A stretch of 64,000 bases of DNA from Tenacibaculum sp. MAR_2010_89. Lineage in GTDB: Bacteria > Bacteroidota > Bacteroidia > Flavobacteriales > Flavobacteriaceae. Within the stretch, counting starts at the first letter, position 1. Every line of letters starts with the position of its first letter. The stretch covers positions 558,001 through 622,000 of the forward strand of contig NZ_FNUB01000005.1 of the NCBI RefSeq assembly GCF_900105985.1, written 5' to 3'. The notes below the pieces were generated by a model. That model was not told the DNA's origin. It ran no database searches and was given only the letters and a program-made list of their open reading frames with translations. The translations under genes and the position numbers were made by a program. Shown here in pieces: positions 9,362-18,732 of the stretch.

Positions 9362-10930
9362 ATGCCTTTAAAAAACATTAATCCTACAAAAACAGAAGCC
9401 TGGGCGAAATTAGAAAAGCACTATGGAGAAGCTAAAAATTATCAGCTTAGAAAGTTGTTTAAAGAAGATAAAAATAGAAAAGAAAACTTTTCTATAAATT
9501 TTGAAGAGTTACATGTAGATTTTTCTAAAAATCATATAACAAAAGAAACTTTAAGTAAACTTATTTCCTTGGCTGAGGAAATAGATTTGAAAGATGCCAT
9601 AGAAAAATATTATACAGGTGATAAGATTAATGTGACAGAAGACAGGTCTGTTCTTCATACAGCATTAAGAAGTAATAGTAATGAACCTGTTTTTGTAGAT
9701 GGTAAAGATGTAAAACCTCCTGTTCAAACCGCTTTAAGAAAAATTAAGGCTTTTAGTAATAAGGTTATTTCAGGAAAATGGAAAGGTTATACAGGTAAAG
9801 CTATAACAGATGTAGTTAACATAGGAGTAGGTGGTTCAGATTTAGGACCAAAAATGGTTGTTGAAGGGTTAAAGTTTTATAAAAATAAATTAAATACACA
9901 TTTTGTTTCAAATGTTGATGGAGACCATGTTTTTGAAATACTAAAAAAATTAAATCCAGAAACTACATTATTTATAGTTGTATCAAAATCATTTAGTACA
10001 AAAGAAACGATAACTAATGCAAATACAATAAGAGATTGGTTTTTAAAGTCAGCAACAGTTTTTGATGTAGCAAAACATTTTGTAGCTGTTTCATCAAATA
10101 TTAATGCGGTACTGAATTTTGGGATAGATAAGAAAAATGTTTTCCCAATGTGGAATTGGGTAGGTGGTCGTTTTTCATTATGGTCAGCTGTTGGGTTATC
10201 TATAAGTTTATCTGTTGGATTCGATAACTTTAAGCGTTTGTTAAATGGAGCAGAAAAAATGGATATTCATTTTAGAGAGACTGATTTTGATAAAAACATA
10301 CCAGTAATTTTAGCATTATTAAGCCTGTGGTATAACAACTTTTTTCGTTGTGATACTGAAGGTGTTTTTGTGTATTCTCAATATTTAAATATATTACCTG
10401 AATATTTGCAACAAGCTGTTATGGAAAGTAACGGTAAAGGGGTAGATAGAAATGGTAATGAAGTTACTTATGAAACGGGTACTATAGTTTGGGGTGGAAC
10501 AGGTACCAATATGCAACATGCATTTATGCAGTTATTGCATCAAGGAACTAAAATAGTTCCTGCTGACTTTATAGGTTTTGAAGAACCATTGAATGGATTA
10601 GCAGATCATCATAAAAAATTAATGGCAAACCTTTATGCTCAAACAGAAGCATTGTCTTTTGGTAAAACTAAAGAAGAAGTGCATTTAGAATTGAAAACTA
10701 AAGGAGAATTTGAAAAAGTTAACAAATTACTTCCGTATAAGGTGTTTAAAGGGAATAAACAATCCAACACAATTATATTTAAAAAGCTGACACCTGAGTC
10801 TTTAGGAATGTTAATTTCAATGTATGAACATAAAGTATTTACTCAAGGAGTTTTATGGAATATTTACTCTTATGATCAATTTGGTGTTGAATTGGGGAAG
10901 GAATTAACAGAAAAAATACTATATAGTTAA
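9362..10930 (+). CDS. pgi: glucose-6-phosphate isomerase
   Basis: Cytoplasmic enzyme interconverting glucose-6-phosphate and fructose-6-phosphate. The 522-residue protein carries both family signatures: WVGGRFSLWSAVGLS and the C-terminal YDQFGVELGKEL with the catalytic Lys. Also visible are NIGVGGSDLGPKM (phosphate site), LQQAVMESNGKGVDRNG with the catalytic Glu, and GTNMQHAFMQLLHQGT with the ring-opening His. It is slightly shorter than the E. coli enzyme (549). It starts 2 bases after the M23 lipoprotein stop, so the two are cotranscribed from the promoter near 8046, an arrangement that links central metabolism and an envelope protein only by position. Confidence 0.97.
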   Translation: MPLKNINPTKTEAWAKLEKHYGEAKNYQLRKLFKEDKNRKENFSINFEELHVDFSKNHITKETLSKLISLAEEIDLKDAIEKYYTGDKINVTEDRSVLHTALRSNSNEPVFVDGKDVKPPVQTALRKIKAFSNKVISGKWKGYTGKAITDVVNIGVGGSDLGPKMVVEGLKFYKNKLNTHFVSNVDGDHVFEILKKLNPETTLFIVVSKSFSTKETITNANTIRDWFLKSATVFDVAKHFVAVSSNINAVLNFGIDKKNVFPMWNWVGGRFSLWSAVGLSISLSVGFDNFKRLLNGAEKMDIHFRETDFDKNIPVILALLSLWYNNFFRCDTEGVFVYSQYLNILPEYLQQAVMESNGKGVDRNGNEVTYETGTIVWGGTGTNMQHAFMQLLHQGTKIVPADFIGFEEPLNGLADHHKKLMANLYAQTEALSFGKTKEEVHLELKTKGEFEKVNKLLPYKVFKGNKQSNTIIFKKLTPESLGMLISMYEHKVFTQGVLWNIYSYDQFGVELGKELTEKILYS

Positions 10931-11017
10931 AATTTTATTAATTAGAATTGTTTCTAATCATTGAAAATAAGTGATTTATTTTAGGTTATCTGAAAAAATG
11001 TTAACGTTAAGTTAATA

Positions 11018-11045
11018 TTGGTAAAGTTAAAAATCAGGAATTTTG
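11018..11045 (+). promoter_or_regulatory. promoter of the 888-residue TonB receptor
   Basis: TTG at 11018-11020 is followed after 17 bases by GAATTTTG (11038-11045), a one-mismatch -7 box. The transcript would begin near 11052, about 25 bases before the ATG. Many NNC codons in the gene fit high expression. Confidence 0.55.
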
Positions 11046-11076
11046 CCAAGCATTTAATAACAAATTAGATTAGATA

Positions 11077-13743
11077 ATGAAAAAAATTAAAAATGTATTA
11101 CTTGTGGCTTTGTTTTTTATAACTGCTGCAGTTGTAGGACAAACCAAGATTACTGGTATTGTGGTTGACGAAATGGGTGAACCATTACCAGGAGCAAACG
11201 TTGTAGTTAAGGGGACTACTAACGGAATTGGAACTGATTTCAACGGTAAATTTACGTTGAACTCAAAATCTAATTCAGGAGTAGTTGAGGTTTCTTTTGT
11301 TGGTTACGACACTAAAAATGTATCTTTTACATCAGCTAAAACCAATTTAGGACAAATTCAATTACAACCATCTAATGTATTAGGGGAAGTAGTTATTACA
11401 GGAGTAATTGATATCGCTAAAGATAGACAAACTCCAGTTGCATCTTCTACTATTAGAGCTGAAGAAATTCAAGAGAAGTTAGGATCTCAAGAGTTTCCTG
11501 AAATTTTAAAATCTACACCTTCAGTTTATGCAACTAAACAAGGTGGTGGTTTTGGTGATTCTAGACTTTCTATTAGAGGTTTTGATCAAGAAAATGTTGC
11601 TGTTTTAATTAACGGTGTTCCAGTAAATGATATGGAAAATGGTAGAGTATACTGGTCTAACTGGATGGGGTTATCTGATGTTACTTCAGCTATGCAAGTA
11701 CAAAGAGGTTTAGGTTCTTCTAAATTAGCTAATGCTTCTGTTGGAGGTACAGTTAATATTGTAACAAAAACTTCACAACAAAGAGAAGGTGGTAATGTAG
11801 GATTTAGTTATGGTAATGATAACTATATGAAATACAGAGCATCATATTCTACAGGTAAATTAGAAAGCGGTCTTTCTGCTTCTATTTTATTAAGTAGAAC
11901 ACAACAAGATGGTTACGTTGATGGTACAAAAGCTGTTGGGCATAACTATTTTATTGGATTAGGGTATGCAGTAAATGATGATCACCAATTAGAATTTACT
12001 TTTACAGGAGCTCCACAATGGCACAACCAAAGAAGTTATGCTGAATCTATTTCTACTTACCAAAAATATGGAGTAGGTGGAGAGCCAAATATTAAATACA
12101 ACGCAGCTTGGGGATATTTAAATGGAGAAGAGTTTTCATTTAGAAGAAACTTTTACCACAAGCCTGTTATGTCATTAAACCATGACTGGACAATTTCTGA
12201 TGCTTCAAAATTATCAACTGTAGTTTATGCTTCATGGGGACGTGGAGGAGGAACAGGTCCTATTGGAGATGTAAATAACATCAGAGACTTTGATTCAAGA
12301 TTAAGAGATTCTAATGGTATTGTTCGTTTTGATGATATCGCTAAGTGGAATGCTGGAGGAAGTGTTCCTGATTTCGGAGCAGATAGAACTAGTACTATCA
12401 GTGATAGAAGTAACGGTTTAACAAGAAGAGCTTCTATGAATTCTCATAACTGGTATGGAGCAGTTGTTAACTTCCATAATGATGCAAATGAAAACTTAAG
12501 TTGGGATTTAGGTATTGACGTAAGAACTTATAAAGGAATTCACTATAGAGTTGTAAACAACTTATTAGGAGCTACTGGTTATGTTGATAGCAGAGATAGA
12601 AATAACCCAAATAGAAATATTACTGATTTCGTTGAAGCTTCTCCAAGCTTTAACCCTTGGCAAAATATTTCTGATCAACAAAAAATTGAATATTACAATG
12701 ATGGTAATGTACGTTGGTTAGGTGCTTTTGGACAAGTAGAATACAAAAATGATAAAATATCTACTTACTTACAAGGGGGTATTTCTCAACAAGGTTTCCA
12801 AAGAGTTGATTACTTTAACTTAGGAGCTCATAACGGTACTGAACAAGCATCTTCTTTTAAAAATTTAATTGGAGGTAATATTAAAGGGGGACTTAACTGG
12901 AACATTAATGAAGCACATAACGTATTCTTTAATGCTGGTTTTATTTCTAAACAACCTTTCTTTAACTCAGTATACACAAGTTTTACTAACAATGATATTA
13001 ATCCATTCTTAACTAATGAAAAAATCATAAATTATGAAGTTGGTTATGGATTTAGTCATGAAAACTATGCTGTTAAATTAAATGCATATAGAACTTCATG
13101 GAAAGATAGATTTTTAAGAGGAAGAGGTTCAGTTAGAGGTAACTTTGTACAAATTAACGGAGTTGAGCAAGTTCACTCTGGAATTGAATTAGAAACTCTT
13201 GCTAAGTTTGGTAAACTGAAAATTGAAGGTATGATATCTTTAGGTGACTTTGAGTACAAAGGTGAAGCTATTGGTACTGAGTACGATCAAAACAACGATT
13301 TAGTACAAGATAACATTACTTTTTACTTAGATGGAGCTAAAGCTGGTAATCAAGCACAAACAACAGCTAGAGTTGGTTTTACATATGAAGCTACTGAGTC
13401 TTTAAAATTTGATATTGATCAATTTTATGCTTCTAGGTTATATGCTAGTATATCTCCAGCTGCTTTTTCTAGTAAAACTACAGCAGCGTTAGGATCTTTA
13501 CAGCTTCCTGGTCACTCATTAATAAATGCAGGTGTATCATATAAATTAAAGCTTAATGATAAAATGAAATTAAAATTCCGTTTTAACGTTAACAACTTAA
13601 CTAATGAAGTGTATATTTCTGATTCAGCAACTAATATTCATGCTACATCTGGTTCAACTACTTATAGAGGAATTGATGTAAGAAATAGAGTATACTTTGG
13701 TTTCGGAAGAACATGGAATACTTCTGTTAGATTTGAATTTTAA
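11077..13743 (+). CDS. TonB-dependent receptor with carboxypeptidase-D-like domain
   Basis: An 888-residue outer-membrane receptor. Signal peptide residues 1-21 (end VVGQ); carboxypeptidase-D-like domain about 24-98 (GIVVDEMGEPLPGANVVVKG); plug about 105-240 with LSIRGFDQENVAVLINGVPV, MQVQRGLGSSKLANASVGG and TVNIVTKTS; then a large barrel ending NTSVRFEF. It is not obviously a siderophore type, and no SusD partner lies next to it, so the ligand is open (peptide, metal or carbohydrate). It stands alone between a good promoter and a perfect terminator. Codon use favours AAC, TAC and GAC more than neighbouring genes, suggesting abundant expression. Confidence 0.93.
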   Translation: MKKIKNVLLVALFFITAAVVGQTKITGIVVDEMGEPLPGANVVVKGTTNGIGTDFNGKFTLNSKSNSGVVEVSFVGYDTKNVSFTSAKTNLGQIQLQPSNVLGEVVITGVIDIAKDRQTPVASSTIRAEEIQEKLGSQEFPEILKSTPSVYATKQGGGFGDSRLSIRGFDQENVAVLINGVPVNDMENGRVYWSNWMGLSDVTSAMQVQRGLGSSKLANASVGGTVNIVTKTSQQREGGNVGFSYGNDNYMKYRASYSTGKLESGLSASILLSRTQQDGYVDGTKAVGHNYFIGLGYAVNDDHQLEFTFTGAPQWHNQRSYAESISTYQKYGVGGEPNIKYNAAWGYLNGEEFSFRRNFYHKPVMSLNHDWTISDASKLSTVVYASWGRGGGTGPIGDVNNIRDFDSRLRDSNGIVRFDDIAKWNAGGSVPDFGADRTSTISDRSNGLTRRASMNSHNWYGAVVNFHNDANENLSWDLGIDVRTYKGIHYRVVNNLLGATGYVDSRDRNNPNRNITDFVEASPSFNPWQNISDQQKIEYYNDGNVRWLGAFGQVEYKNDKISTYLQGGISQQGFQRVDYFNLGAHNGTEQASSFKNLIGGNIKGGLNWNINEAHNVFFNAGFISKQPFFNSVYTSFTNNDINPFLTNEKIINYEVGYGFSHENYAVKLNAYRTSWKDRFLRGRGSVRGNFVQINGVEQVHSGIELETLAKFGKLKIEGMISLGDFEYKGEAIGTEYDQNNDLVQDNITFYLDGAKAGNQAQTTARVGFTYEATESLKFDIDQFYASRLYASISPAAFSSKTTAALGSLQLPGHSLINAGVSYKLKLNDKMKLKFRFNVNNLTNEVYISDSATNIHATSGSTTYRGIDVRNRVYFGFGRTWNTSVRFEF

Positions 13744-13773
13744 TAGTATTTAACTACTAATTAAATATAATTT

Positions 13774-13801
13774 AAAACCACCTCATATGAGGTGGTTTTT
13801 A
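13774..13801 (+). terminator. terminator after the 888-residue receptor
   Basis: AAAACCACCTCA (13774-13785) and TGAGGTGGTTTT (13788-13799) form a perfect 12-bp stem closed by TA, followed by T residues. The symmetric A- and T-runs let it work on both strands. Confidence 0.92.
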
Positions 13802-13850
13802 TATATATATAAATTTAGTAAATTTGTGGCCAATTAAAATTTAACAAAAG

Positions 13851-14249
13851 ATGGTTAAGAGTAATAATTCATTTGGGTTTTTTATAGTGTTATTTTGCAT
13901 TTTAATTAGCACTACAGAAACTTTTTCAAAAGATAATTCCCCAATTACTTCTATAGAGAAAACATCTAAATTTAAGCCACAAAATGATGTGATTAAATAT
14001 ACATTAACTGATGACGATTATTCATTAGTAGGCAATGGTTTTAGTAATTTTGATATAAGAGAAGGGTACGATGAGGAAACTGTAATGGTTAGGTTAGCAA
14101 AAATCAGTAAGATTCTATTAAATAATTTTCCTAACTACAAAAAAGGACAAAAACTTGCTGTTTCTTACAATGTATGGAAGCCAGGAGATGATGTTTTTGT
14201 TATGAATGTTGAGTTTAATGGAACGAAGTATGTTTTACAAAAAAAATAA
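13851..14249 (+). CDS. small exported protein of unknown function
   Basis: A 132-residue protein that I do not recognise. Residues about 1-26 are a signal peptide (FFIVLFCILISTTETFS). The mature part is acidic and contains YTLTDDDYSLVGNGFSNFD, a helical stretch VMVRLAKISKILLNNFP and a beta-rich end (AVSYNVW, FVMNVEFNGTKYVLQKK). No Cys or catalytic motif is visible. A -7 box TAAATTTG lies at 13819-13826. It is a single gene between two terminators and convergent with the purF-like gene. Similar short flavobacterial proteins are annotated only as hypothetical. Confidence 0.7.
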   Translation: MVKSNNSFGFFIVLFCILISTTETFSKDNSPITSIEKTSKFKPQNDVIKYTLTDDDYSLVGNGFSNFDIREGYDEETVMVRLAKISKILLNNFPNYKKGQKLAVSYNVWKPGDDVFVMNVEFNGTKYVLQKK

Positions 14250-14269
14250 ACTTTAATAAGTAGTTTATA

Positions 14270-14305
14270 AAAAAAGCTAGATATATAAAAATATCTAGCT
14301 TTTTT
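14270..14305. terminator. bidirectional terminator between convergent genes
   Basis: AAAAAAGCTAGATAT (14270-14284) and ATATCTAGCTTTTTT (14291-14305) form a 15-bp perfect stem with a 6-base loop. A- and T-runs on the two sides serve the small exported gene (plus) and the purF-like gene (minus). Confidence 0.92.
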
Positions 14306-14337
14306 GTTTTTTTTAGTATTCCTAAGAGAGTTACTAT

Positions 14338-16236
14338 TTAATAAGCTCTTTTGTCATTACCTTCATAAAAGTTGATGAAAGCTTGGTTTACTACTCTATG
14401 ACCTCCATCAGTAGGATAATCACCAGTAAAGTACCAATCTCCTAAGTTTTCAGGACATGCTTTGTGTAGCTTGCTTACTGGCTGGTATATCACTTCAACA
14501 TTTGATTTAATTTCAGGAGTTTTAAGCATTTCAGCTATTTTAGCAGAAATTTGTTGATCTGTAAAAGGAGCATATACTTCTTTTACATAATTAACAATAT
14601 CTTTATCATGATTATTCTGCTGCTCTATACACTTCTGATATACATCATATACTATATGATATTGATTTGTTTCTTTAAGTAGCTCTAAAGCGGCTTTAAA
14701 TGCTATAAAATCACCTATTCTTGCCATGTCAATACCATAACAATCAGGATAACGAATTTGTGGAGCTGAAGATACAATCACAATTTTCTTAGGTTGTAAT
14801 CTGTCTAATATTTTAATAATACTTTTCTTTAAAGTTGTTCCACGAACAATACTATCGTCAATGATAACTAAATTGTCAGTAGGCTTTACAACTCCATAAG
14901 TAACATCATAAACATGGGCAACTAAGTCATCTCTACTACTATCATCAGTAATAAATGTTCTTAATTTTGCATCTTTAATTGCTATTTTTTCAAATCGCGG
15001 ACGAGTTGATAAAATTTCAATAACTCTTTCTTTAGATAATTTCCCACCACCGGCTAAAATAGCGTCAGTTTTTTGTTGATTTAATACATCTTCAGCTGCT
15101 TCCATCATTCCAAAGAATGAGGTTTCGGCTGTGTTAGGAATATAAGAGAATACAGAATTTTCTATATCACTATTAATAGATTTTAAAACTTCAGGAAAAA
15201 CAAATTTCCCTAAATTTTTACGCTCTTCATATATACTAGCATCACTACCTCTAGAAAAATAGATACGTTCAAAAGAACAAGCTTTCTTAGGTCTTTGTTC
15301 TAGAATAGGAGCCATTGTAGTTTTTCCGTTTTTCTTAATAATTAAAGCGTGACCTCTATCAATTTCTTTAATTTTATCAATGTCAACATTGAAAACAGTT
15401 TGTATAACTGGACGTTCAGAAGCTACTACCACCACTTCATCATCTTGATAATAAAAAGCGGGTCTTATAGCAGCTGGGTCTCTTAAAACAAATGCATCAC
15501 CATGTCCTAATAAACCAGCCATTGCATAACCTCCATCCCAATTTCTTGATGAACGTTTTAAAATACGTTGTATATCTAGATGTTCTTCAATAAAAGGAGA
15601 AGCATCCTTTTTATTTAAACCAACATCTTTAGCTTTTAAATATGTATCAGAAACTTCATCTTCTAAAAAGTGTCCAATTTTTTCCATTACAGTAACTGTA
15701 TCGGCAGACTCTTTTGGGTGTTGCCCTAAATCAATCAATTCTTTCATTAATTGTTTAGAGTTAGTCATGTTAAAGTTACCAGCAACAATTAAACTTTGAT
15801 GCCTCCAGTTACTTTGACGTAGAAAAGGGTGTACATTTTCTATGCTATTTCCTCCAAATGTACCGTAACGAACGTGACCTAAAAATAAATTTCCGATATA
15901 TGGCATATTTTCTTCTTGCCATTGAACATCATCAATTTTATCAGGATTCTTTTCAAAAATACCATTGATTCGCTCATTAACTTGACCAAAAATATCTTGT
16001 ATTGGTTGTGATTTATTTGAACGAACTCTACTAATATATCTTGTTCCAGGTTCTACATTGAATTTTATACTTGCCATCCCAGCACCGTCTTGACCACGAT
16101 TGTGCTGTTTTTCCATAAGCAGGTACATTTTGTTAACTCCATAAAATGCGGTACCGTATTTTTCCTTGTAGTATTCTAAAGGTTTTAATAACCTTACCAT
16201 AGCAATTCCACATTCATGTTTTAAAGCGTCGCTCAT
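14338..16236 (-). CDS. amidophosphoribosyltransferase (PurF family, long form)
   Basis: PurF-type enzymes transfer glutamine amide nitrogen to PRPP, the first step of purine synthesis. The Ntn nucleophile is Cys9 in HECGIAM, so an 8-residue propeptide must be removed. The glutaminase half has GHVRYGTFGGNSIENVHPF and RDPAAIRPAF; the transferase half has the PRPP loop LVIIDDSIVRGTTLKKS and SSAPQIRYPDCYGIDMARI. At 632 residues it is well over 100 longer than classical PurF, with extra sequence in the glutaminase half and at the C-terminus. Flavobacteria often have this long form besides a standard purF, so a specialised role is possible. A PfkB kinase lies upstream on the same strand. Confidence 0.85.
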   Translation of the reverse strand: MSDALKHECGIAMVRLLKPLEYYKEKYGTAFYGVNKMYLLMEKQHNRGQDGAGMASIKFNVEPGTRYISRVRSNKSQPIQDIFGQVNERINGIFEKNPDKIDDVQWQEENMPYIGNLFLGHVRYGTFGGNSIENVHPFLRQSNWRHQSLIVAGNFNMTNSKQLMKELIDLGQHPKESADTVTVMEKIGHFLEDEVSDTYLKAKDVGLNKKDASPFIEEHLDIQRILKRSSRNWDGGYAMAGLLGHGDAFVLRDPAAIRPAFYYQDDEVVVVASERPVIQTVFNVDIDKIKEIDRGHALIIKKNGKTTMAPILEQRPKKACSFERIYFSRGSDASIYEERKNLGKFVFPEVLKSINSDIENSVFSYIPNTAETSFFGMMEAAEDVLNQQKTDAILAGGGKLSKERVIEILSTRPRFEKIAIKDAKLRTFITDDSSRDDLVAHVYDVTYGVVKPTDNLVIIDDSIVRGTTLKKSIIKILDRLQPKKIVIVSSAPQIRYPDCYGIDMARIGDFIAFKAALELLKETNQYHIVYDVYQKCIEQQNNHDKDIVNYVKEVYAPFTDQQISAKIAEMLKTPEIKSNVEVIYQPVSKLHKACPENLGDWYFTGDYPTDGGHRVVNQAFINFYEGNDKRAY

Positions 16237-16281
16237 TTATAAAAGTGTTTATTAGTTGTGTTTTTTAGTGTTGTTGTGTAT

Positions 16282-16307
16282 AAAAAAATCCGCAGTTTAT
16301 CTGCGGA
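16282..16307 (-). terminator. terminator between the PfkB and PurF-like genes
   Basis: TCCGCAG (16289-16295) and CTGCGGA (16301-16307) make a GC-rich stem with a 5-base loop. Read on the minus strand it is followed by TTTTTTT. It should stop most transcripts from the PfkB gene before the purF-like gene, whose own promoter would then lie in 16237-16281 or read-through occurs. Confidence 0.88.
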
Positions 16308-16315
16308 CTTGTATG

Positions 16316-17242
16316 TTATGATAATTCTATGTCAAATTGTGTTAGCTCTTTAAACGCTTGTAAGCGTTCTTGAACTTCATCTTTCGTAAGTTCTTCCATT
16401 CGTTGAGTTCCAAACTTTTCAACACAAAAAGAAGCTAAGTTTGAACCATAAATAATGGCGTTTTTCATATTCTCAAAAGAGATGTCCTCAGTTTTTGCTA
16501 AAAATCCACAAAAACCACCAGCAAAAGTATCACCAGCACCAGTTGGGTCAAAAACTTCAGCTAAAGGTAATGCAGGAGCAAAAAACATTTTACCTTCATT
16601 GAATAATAAAGCTCCATGTTCTCCTTTCTTTATTACTACATATTTAGGCCCCATTTCATGAATTTTCTTTGCAGCATTTACTAAAGAATATTCACCACTC
16701 AATTGTCTAGCCTCTTCGTCATTAATAGTAATTACATCAACACGCTTTAATACTTCATGTAAATCATTTAAAGCAATGTCCATCCAGAAATTCATAGTAT
16801 CTAAAACTACTAACTTAGGTCTTTCATTCATTTGATCTAATACAGAAGCTTGAGTTAATGGATGTAAGTTTCCTAACATCACAATTTCTGAATCTTTGAA
16901 TACTTTAGGAACTACTGGTTTAAAATGTTCTAAAACATTTAATTCAGTAATAAGAGTATCACGAGAGTTCATGTCATTGTGATATTTACCACTCCAAAAA
17001 AACGTTTTACCATCTTTAACAATTTCTATTCCATCAGTATTAATTCCTTTGTTCTTCATCATATCTAAATATGATTCTGGGAAATCACCACCAACAACAG
17101 AAACTACACCAGTTTCAACGCCAAATTGAGCAGCAGCCAAACTTACAAATGTTCCTGATCCTCCTAAAATTTTATCTGTTTTACCAAAAGGTGTTTCAAT
17201 AGCATCAAAAGCTACAGTACCAACCGCTAATAATTTACTCAT
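16316..17242 (-). CDS. PfkB family sugar/nucleoside kinase
   Basis: A 308-residue cytoplasmic kinase of the ribokinase fold. The N-terminal substrate lid has GGSGTFVSLAAAQFG, and the C-terminal signature DPTGAGDTFAGGFCGFL carries the anion hole and catalytic Asp. NDEEARQLSG and VVIKKGEHGALLF are also typical. The substrate cannot be fixed by eye: ribokinase, adenosine kinase and fructokinase members share these motifs. The PurF-like neighbour suggests a nucleoside or ribose substrate, but a terminator separates the two genes. Length and motifs are complete. Confidence 0.88.
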   Translation of the reverse strand: MSKLLAVGTVAFDAIETPFGKTDKILGGSGTFVSLAAAQFGVETGVVSVVGGDFPESYLDMMKNKGINTDGIEIVKDGKTFFWSGKYHNDMNSRDTLITELNVLEHFKPVVPKVFKDSEIVMLGNLHPLTQASVLDQMNERPKLVVLDTMNFWMDIALNDLHEVLKRVDVITINDEEARQLSGEYSLVNAAKKIHEMGPKYVVIKKGEHGALLFNEGKMFFAPALPLAEVFDPTGAGDTFAGGFCGFLAKTEDISFENMKNAIIYGSNLASFCVEKFGTQRMEELTKDEVQERLQAFKELTQFDIELS

Positions 17243-17374
17243 AAGTTTAATTTAACCTTTCCAAAAGGAAAGAACTTTTTACTGTTTTAAGTCAGGTTTT
17301 ATAACAATACCTAACAAAAATTAATAATTATGTTCACTTTATTTTTTATAAGCATAAAAATGCCTTTTTTGTCG

Positions 17375-17382
17375 TAATTTTG
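17375..17382 (+). promoter_or_regulatory. -7 box upstream of sufE
   Basis: TAATTTTG matches TAnnTTTG exactly. The leader (about 17389-17432) contains a short hairpin, CAGTC (17400-17404) / GACTG (17408-17412). No clear -33 TTG is present, so activation by a regulator is possible. Confidence 0.5.
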
Positions 17383-17432
17383 CACTTTTAATACAAAACC
17401 AGTCTTAGACTGTGCAAAAATAGTTTTAAAAA

Positions 17433-17858
17433 ATGACTATCAAAGAAATACAAGAAGAAATTATTGATGAGTTCTTAATGTTTGATGACTGGATGGAACG
17501 TTATGAATACATTATTGAGTTAGGTAAATCATTACCTTTAATAGATGATACTTATAAATTAGATGAGAATTTAATAAAAGGATGTCAATCTAAAGTATGG
17601 TTACATTCTAATTTAGAAGGAGATATTGTTACATTTACTGCAGATAGTGATGCCATTTTAACCAAAGGTATAGTGGCTTTATTGTTAAGAGTTTTTTCAA
17701 ATCAAACACCTAAAGCTATTTTAGAAGCGGATACTGGTTTTATTGATGAAATTGGGTTGAAAGAACATTTAAGTCCAACAAGAGCAAATGGGTTAGTATC
17801 TATGGTTAAGCAAATAAAAATGTATGCGATAGCTCAGCAAACTAAATTGACAAATTAA
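17433..17858 (+). CDS. sufE: SufE, cysteine desulfurase sulfur acceptor
   Basis: SufE takes persulfide sulfur from the desulfurase SufS and passes it to the SufBCD scaffold in iron-sulfur cluster assembly. The 141-residue protein has the invariant acceptor Cys51 in LIKGCQSKVWL, the same residue number as in E. coli SufE. The family block SDAILTKGIVALLLRVFS follows, and the C-terminus has LSPTRANGLVSMVKQIK. It opens a tight plus-strand cluster with a DUF59 gene (10 bases away) and DUF2480 (8 bases further). sufBCDS are not in the window. Confidence 0.95.
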   Translation: MTIKEIQEEIIDEFLMFDDWMERYEYIIELGKSLPLIDDTYKLDENLIKGCQSKVWLHSNLEGDIVTFTADSDAILTKGIVALLLRVFSNQTPKAILEADTGFIDEIGLKEHLSPTRANGLVSMVKQIKMYAIAQQTKLTN

Positions 17859-17868
17859 AATATTAATT

Positions 17869-18189
17869 ATGACTGAAGAGAATTTAGAAGATTTAGGAGA
17901 TAAAATAGTACGTGTTATAAAAACAATTTTTGATCCAGAAATACCTGTAGATATTTATGAATTAGGATTGATTTATGATGTTTTTATATCTGAGGAAAAT
18001 GATGCGAAAATTTTAATGACCTTAACATCTCCTAATTGTCCAGTAGCTGAAACTTTACCAGTAGAGGTAGAAGAAAAAGTGAAAACATTAAAAGAGATTA
18101 ATAATTGCGAAGTAGAAATTACTTTTGACCCTACTTGGACGCAAGATATGATGAGTGAAGAAGCAAAATTAGAGTTAGGTCTTTTATAA
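17869..18189 (+). CDS. DUF59/MIP18-family Fe-S assembly protein (SufT-like)
   Basis: A 106-residue single-domain member of the DUF59 (MIP18) family, involved in cluster delivery to apoproteins. Visible family marks are DPEIPVDIYELGLIYDV, LTSPNCPVAETLP with the reactive Cys57, and the ending FDPTWTQDMMSEEAKLELG. The sufE and DUF2480 neighbours support an Fe-S role. It lacks the N-terminal extension of longer SufT proteins. Spacing suggests translation from one operon mRNA. Confidence 0.9.
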   Translation: MTEENLEDLGDKIVRVIKTIFDPEIPVDIYELGLIYDVFISEENDAKILMTLTSPNCPVAETLPVEVEEKVKTLKEINNCEVEITFDPTWTQDMMSEEAKLELGLL

Positions 18190-18197
18190 GTTTAAAA

Positions 18198-18704
18198 ATG
18201 GCTGAAGAAATTATAAATAGAGTAGCAAGTAGTAAATTAATTACTATTGACTTAGAAGATTATTATCCAAATGGTACTAGAGTAGTTTTTGATATTAAAG
18301 ATTGGCTTTTTCAAGAGTTAATTTTAAAAGAAAAAGACTTTAGACAGGATGTTAAAAATCATGATTGGTCTCAATATGAAAATTCGTTTGTTGCTTTAAC
18401 TTGCAGCTCAGATGCTATAATACCTTCTTGGGCATACTTGTTATTAACTACGGAATTGTCATTGTATGCAAAAAAAGTAGTAATTGGTAATTTAGAGCTA
18501 CTTGAAACTGTTTTATACCAAGGAATAATTAATGAACTTGATATTAATAGTTTTAAAGATAAGCCTGTAATAATTAAAGGATGTGCTAATAAACCTATAC
18601 CTCCTTCTGCATATACTTTGCTAATTGAAAAAATTCAACCTATAGCAAAAACTATTATGTTTGGTGAAGCATGTTCAACAGTACCTTTATTTAAAAGAAA
18701 ATAA
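18198..18704 (+). CDS. DUF2480 family protein, third gene of the suf cluster
   Basis: A 168-residue cytoplasmic protein of a Bacteroidota-restricted family with no assigned reaction. Three Cys sit in well-formed motifs: LTCSSDAIIPSWAY (Cys69), IKGCANKPIPPSAY (Cys129) and FGEACSTVPLFKRK (Cys159). The first two motifs look like internal repeats (Cys, then a Pro-x-x-Ala-Tyr turn about 10 residues on), suggesting a duplicated fold. Three Cys and the location directly after sufE and DUF59 make metal or cluster binding a fair inference; no experiment known to me shows it. No signal peptide. Confidence 0.85.
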   Translation: MAEEIINRVASSKLITIDLEDYYPNGTRVVFDIKDWLFQELILKEKDFRQDVKNHDWSQYENSFVALTCSSDAIIPSWAYLLLTTELSLYAKKVVIGNLELLETVLYQGIINELDINSFKDKPVIIKGCANKPIPPSAYTLLIEKIQPIAKTIMFGEACSTVPLFKRK

Positions 18705-18732
18705 TTAATCTTATTTGTAAAGTATTTGTAAA

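Noticed and set aside
16282..16307. Riboswitch upstream of the PurF-like gene
   Set aside because: Only a short terminator hairpin of the preceding PfkB gene is present; no conserved purine aptamer features.
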